NCBI GenBank assembly: GCA_002869465.1
Contig: PKSW01000046.1
Span: 1-15,836 of the forward strand
DNA: 15,836 bases
Source of the DNA: Marinilabiliales bacterium
Lineage (GTDB): Bacteria > Bacteroidota > Bacteroidia > Bacteroidales > F082
Direction of reading: 5' to 3'
Shown: positions 12,943-15,836 of the stretch, piece by piece
How positions within the stretch are numbered: the stretch's first letter is position 1
Layout: each line of letters opens with the position of its first letter
Translations under genes and position numbers: made by a program
The notes under the pieces: model-generated
Told to the model about the DNA's origin: nothing
What the model saw: only the letters and a program-made list of their open reading frames with translations
Databases searched by the model: none

Positions 12943-14046
12943 ATGAAGCGTCGTATACTGATCTGGTTGCTGTGTGCTTTTATTCCTGTAATTTCCGGTG
13001 CTGCATATATTTTTATTGCATGGCAAAAGCCACCTGTTGAAGAATTATCTGAAGCCAGGCTAGGCCTTACGGAAGCAGAAAAAGTGAACAGGTCGCCCGC
13101 TGCAGAAATTATATTCCAACATGCAGTTTCTCAATATGATTCAGCCATGCTATTATGGCAATTAGAAAATGACAAAATATTCTTTCTCAGGGATTATAGT
13201 CAGATTATAAAACTATCCGATCAGTCCAAACAATTGGCACAGGCTTCCATCGAAAAGGCCAGGTCAGAGAATTCCGACATGAAAGAAATACTGCTTCAAC
13301 GTAAAAAACAATTAACAAGACGCATAGAATATTACCAGTCCGTTTTTAAGCATTTGCCACTTAGCAAATCACAAAGAAACGAGTGGGCCAAAGGCAGAAT
13401 GCTGCTACAGGAAGGTATTTTCGCCTACAATAAGCACAATTACGAGCTGACGATCCAAAAATTTGATTCAGCTGAATTATTCATAAACAAGATTATGAAT
13501 TATTCTACCCGGCTTATTGAAGATTATTTTAAAAGCTATCCCAATTGGAAACACTGGTCACAAAGCGCTATTGTTAATTCGCGCAAACATAAAACATACT
13601 GTGTTATCATTGATAAATATGCACGAAAATGCATGCTTTACAACAAAGGTGTTCTGCAATATGAATGTGATATCGAATTGGGTCTGAACTGGATAGGCGA
13701 CAAGAAACATCAGGGCGATAAATCAACCCCCGAAGGTGTATATAAAATTACAAGAAAGAAAAAAAACGGGGAAACCATTTATTACAAAGCCTTGCTGCTA
13801 AACTATCCTAACGACGATGACAAGAAACGCTTTATCCAAAATAAAAAGAAGGGGATTATTGACCGAAATGCAAATATTGGAAATTTAATTGAAATTCATG
13901 GCCGCGGCGGCAAGGGAACAGATTGGACGGATGGATGTATCGCACTGGAAGATACTGATATGGACATATTATTCGAAGCTTGCAAAGCAGGCACTGAAGT
14001 GGTCATTGTCGGATCATTAAAAACTTATGAGGAATTGTTTAAATAA
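12943..14046 (+). CDS. L,D-transpeptidase (YkuD) with DUF4398-like helical N-terminal domain
   Basis: The protein has 367 residues. An N-terminal membrane anchor (about 5-27) is followed by a helical domain (about 33-190) whose first 75 residues resemble the neighbouring lipoprotein (ELSEARLGLTEAEKVNRSPA and SKQLAQASIEKA). The YkuD catalytic domain covers about 217-357. Catalytic landmarks are IEIHG with His319 and TDGCIAL with Cys332. Canonical enzymes read S/T-x-GC-I-R, so Asp330 replaces the usual His/Lys/Asn and Ala334 replaces the usual Arg. Such enzymes cross-link peptidoglycan 3-3 or attach proteins to it in the periplasm. It is the first gene of a tight operon: the next gene starts 4 bases after the stop. 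Confidence 0.88.
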   Translation: MKRRILIWLLCAFIPVISGAAYIFIAWQKPPVEELSEARLGLTEAEKVNRSPAAEIIFQHAVSQYDSAMLLWQLENDKIFFLRDYSQIIKLSDQSKQLAQASIEKARSENSDMKEILLQRKKQLTRRIEYYQSVFKHLPLSKSQRNEWAKGRMLLQEGIFAYNKHNYELTIQKFDSAELFINKIMNYSTRLIEDYFKSYPNWKHWSQSAIVNSRKHKTYCVIIDKYARKCMLYNKGVLQYECDIELGLNWIGDKKHQGDKSTPEGVYKITRKKKNGETIYYKALLLNYPNDDDKKRFIQNKKKGIIDRNANIGNLIEIHGRGGKGTDWTDGCIALEDTDMDILFEACKAGTEVVIVGSLKTYEELFK

Positions 14047-14050
14047 TCAG

Positions 14051-14698
14051 ATGAGATCAACATTAAAAACCGTATTTATTGTTTTCATTACCATATTGTT
14101 ATTGGCTGGTTTCCTGCCTATCTTACAGAAAATCATTTGGGCTTTTAATCCAGCCGGTACCACTGATTCTTCACAGCCAGAGCAACTGTTGGCTGCAAAA
14201 CAACAACTTGAATTTGATTTGGCCAAACTGGATAAAAAACTGGCCGCCAAAATCCCCCGTTCCTATTACCTGGTTATCAATACGGCTTCCAATGAATTCT
14301 CATTGTATAAAGGAACCGAATTGATCCACCAGGATAAATGCTCGACGGGAAGTTACGTTTTACTCAAAAATGACGACCAACAGGAATGGATGTTCAAAAC
14401 GCCTAAAGGTGAATTCAGGATACAGTCGAAAACGACATCTCCTGTTTGGAAAAAACCTGACTGGGCTTTTATTGAAGAGGGATTGCCGGTACCATCAGCC
14501 AATCATTCATCACGGTTCGAATATGGTGTCCTGGGCGATTATGCTTTAAGCCTTGGACATGGATACTTGATTCACGGAACCCTGTATCAAAGATTTTTAG
14601 GGCTCCCGGTTACCCACGGTTGTATCAGATTAAATGATGATAACCTGGAGCTCATTTACAACTCACTTTCGATCGGCTCCAAAGTTTTTATTTATTAA
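14051..14698 (+). CDS. L,D-transpeptidase (YkuD) with canonical active site
   Basis: The protein has 215 residues from ATG 14051. An in-frame ATG at 14027 lies inside the previous gene and only adds a polar stretch in front of the membrane anchor, so 14051 is preferred. One N-terminal membrane segment (about 7-30) is followed by a short helical linker (about 42-68) and the YkuD domain (70-215). The signature is intact: LIHGT with His175, and VTHGCIRL with His189, Cys191 and Arg193. The enzyme should form 3-3 peptidoglycan cross-links or amidate/anchor to meso-DAP in the periplasm. The spacing is 4 bases from the upstream transpeptidase and 3 bases to the next gene, so the three are one transcript. 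Confidence 0.92.
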   Translation: MRSTLKTVFIVFITILLLAGFLPILQKIIWAFNPAGTTDSSQPEQLLAAKQQLEFDLAKLDKKLAAKIPRSYYLVINTASNEFSLYKGTELIHQDKCSTGSYVLLKNDDQQEWMFKTPKGEFRIQSKTTSPVWKKPDWAFIEEGLPVPSANHSSRFEYGVLGDYALSLGHGYLIHGTLYQRFLGLPVTHGCIRLNDDNLELIYNSLSIGSKVFIY

Positions 14699-14701
14699 AA
14701 G

Positions 14702-15502
14702 ATGATGCAAATACCCGGCATAAAAATTCGACAACTAGGCACCCTGAATATTACAGCAGGCATCTTATTCGTCATTGTATTTATATTTCTATTCTGCATC
14801 GGTTTATCACCGCTGCATAAACGAAATGAATTAGCAAATTTGACAAAAGCCGATTCAATATTTATGAGTGCTTATAACAACCTGTATGATGATCCCTTGC
14901 TTGCGCCACTAAGCCGTCAACTTGCCTATAAAAAAGCGCTCCTCCACATGGCTGAAAACGACTCCATCAACCTGATTGTTAACCTGAGCGATAGCAACAT
15001 CCATCTGACAATCAACGGTGTGATCATTCATACAACCCGCTTGCAATCATTTGATATAGATCCATTATTGCTGAATCTTCCAAACAATATTTACCACAAA
15101 ATATTTTCCCACCCATTGTACATCGTTGAAGAATATGCTACGATCGTAAAGGAGCCTATTGTGGTCAGGCAGGCTCCAAAAAACCCTGAAGAAGCAGCTA
15201 TTAACGCGTATCAACCTGACACTTTGATTCAGAATCCGGCATTTCTGCGGATGCAACTTGATTATGATATCCATTTGGTTTTTGAACAGGATGTTAACTC
15301 CGGCTGGAATGATCAAAAAACACAGGTTGCTTTCAGAATGAAATATCGAATTTCGCATTTCTTTGAACGTTTGAAGGCCTTTTTCAGTTTAAAAAAACAA
15401 AACTATTATCCAACCATACGCATTAAAATGCCTGTGAACGATTTGCGGGAAATATACAGGGCGTTACCAACCCATGCAAGGGTAGTTATCTATTATTCAT
15501 GA
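14702..15502 (+). CDS. Membrane-anchored protein resembling an L,D-transpeptidase without active site
   Basis: The 266-residue protein has one N-terminal membrane segment (about 15-35), and the rest is probably periplasmic. It is not recognisable as a named family, but two parts match its upstream neighbour. SINLIVNLSDSNIHLTINGV (88-107) aligns with the first YkuD strands, starting SYYLVINTASNEFSLYKG. The C-terminus, TIRIKMPVNDLREIYRAL (238-255) plus ARVVIYYS, aligns with IRLNDDNLELIYNSL...KVFIY. No HG...GCIR motif exists between them, and the only Cys (32) is in the membrane segment. It may be a pseudo-enzyme that regulates or scaffolds the two active enzymes. ATG 14702 and the next codon ATG 14705 are both possible starts. 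Confidence 0.75.
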   Translation: MMQIPGIKIRQLGTLNITAGILFVIVFIFLFCIGLSPLHKRNELANLTKADSIFMSAYNNLYDDPLLAPLSRQLAYKKALLHMAENDSINLIVNLSDSNIHLTINGVIIHTTRLQSFDIDPLLLNLPNNIYHKIFSHPLYIVEEYATIVKEPIVVRQAPKNPEEAAINAYQPDTLIQNPAFLRMQLDYDIHLVFEQDVNSGWNDQKTQVAFRMKYRISHFFERLKAFFSLKKQNYYPTIRIKMPVNDLREIYRALPTHARVVIYYS

Positions 15503-15590
15503 TCGGTGGGCATTTGCAACAACAAATTTCTTGCAACTTATTGCCAATTCTAAAATTTGCCTGGATCAGAAATACATCATAATTTCAGTT

Positions 15591-15624
15591 TTTGTCTGAT
15601 GGTGGTGATTATGTAGTACCTTTG
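15591..15624 (+). promoter_or_regulatory. Bacteroidota primary promoter (TTTG and TACCTTTG)
   Basis: TACCTTTG (15617-15624) matches the TAnnTTTG -7 element, and a TTTG lies 22 bases upstream (15591-15594), near the expected -33 position. It is 17 bases before the helicase ATG. This is the best complete primary promoter in the window. Confidence 0.6.
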
Positions 15625-15641
15625 CGCCCTTATTTAGGTAT

Positions 15642-15836
15642 ATGAAATTTAATGACTTAGAACTGCATAAAGATATTTTAAAGGCAGTTGACTCACTCGG
15701 GTTTAAAATCCCAACAGAAATTCAAATCAAAGCCATTCCAGTACTTCTTTCCGACACCAAAGACCTTGTAGGCCTGGCGCAAACCGGAACAGGTAAAACG
15801 GCAGCGTATGGCTTACCATTGGTGCAGCATACTGAT
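15642..15836 (+). CDS. DEAD-box RNA helicase (partial, cut by window end)
   Basis: Translation of the last 65 codons from ATG 15642 gives the N-terminus of a DEAD-box ATP-dependent RNA helicase, which unwinds RNA duplexes in ribosome assembly or RNA decay. The visible parts are the aromatic Phe of the Q-motif region (LHKDILKAVDSLGF), the Q motif PTEIQIKAIP (25-34), and motif I AQTGTGKTAAY (46-56), which binds ATP. DEAD, SAT and the helicase C domain lie beyond the window, so the exact subfamily (RhlE-like is common in this phylum) cannot be decided. Confidence 0.92.
   Translation, partial: MKFNDLELHKDILKAVDSLGFKIPTEIQIKAIPVLLSDTKDLVGLAQTGTGKTAAYGLPLVQHTD

Noticed and set aside
14027..14050. 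Upstream ATG of the second L,D-transpeptidase
   Set aside because: It overlaps the coding end of the first enzyme and only adds eight polar residues before the membrane anchor.

Overview
The window looks like a chromosomal segment of a Bacteroidota (Bacteroidetes) bacterium. The DNA is AT-rich. Many lipoproteins have a signal peptide ending in Cys (ISC, AAC, TSC). Recognisable Shine-Dalgarno sites are largely absent, and several genes are preceded by the phylum's -7 promoter element TAnnTTTG. The protein types (LytTR regulator with membrane segments, PepSY-like protein, Bacteroidota-type PEP carboxylase) fit the same phylum. No rRNA, tRNA, CRISPR array, transposase or integrase was seen.

Region 1 (about 1-5120) is a row of single genes, all on the + strand. 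In order they are a small lipoprotein, a lipoprotein alpha/beta-hydrolase, a lipoprotein beta-carbonic anhydrase, a multi-pass membrane protein and an MscS-type channel. They are separated by large imperfect inverted repeats (sites A to E). Sites A, C and E belong to one repeat family; B and D have the same architecture but a different sequence. Each starts with an xAAC box and ends with a GTT-like box. The bases that open each gene unit are complementary to the bases that close the same unit, as expected for integron gene cassettes with attC sites. I read this as a probable integron-cassette array without an integrase in view (CALIN-like). This is the most interesting feature of the window, and it needs covariance-model confirmation.

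Region 2 (5122-9051) holds a small unrecognised ORF whose stop overlaps the start of phosphoenolpyruvate carboxylase, then a gene-free stretch, then a membrane-anchored LytTR transcription regulator. Region 3 (9199-11022) is a flavoprotein-like TIM-barrel protein related to the nitronate monooxygenase/FabK/PfaD group, with a Cys-rich C-terminal part. It is convergent with the next unit.

Region 4 (11036-15502) looks like a cell-envelope locus. An ECF sigma factor and a PepSY-like protein are read leftward. Divergently there is a helical DUF4398-like lipoprotein behind a candidate ECF promoter. It is followed by a terminator and then a tight three-gene operon: an L,D-transpeptidase with a DUF4398-like N-terminal domain, a canonical L,D-transpeptidase, and a third protein that appears to be an L,D-transpeptidase fold without the catalytic Cys/His. 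The proposed logic is that the sigma factor responds to an envelope cue and raises the lipoprotein and, by read-through, the peptidoglycan cross-linking or tethering enzymes. The window ends inside a DEAD-box RNA helicase gene with its own TAnnTTTG promoter.
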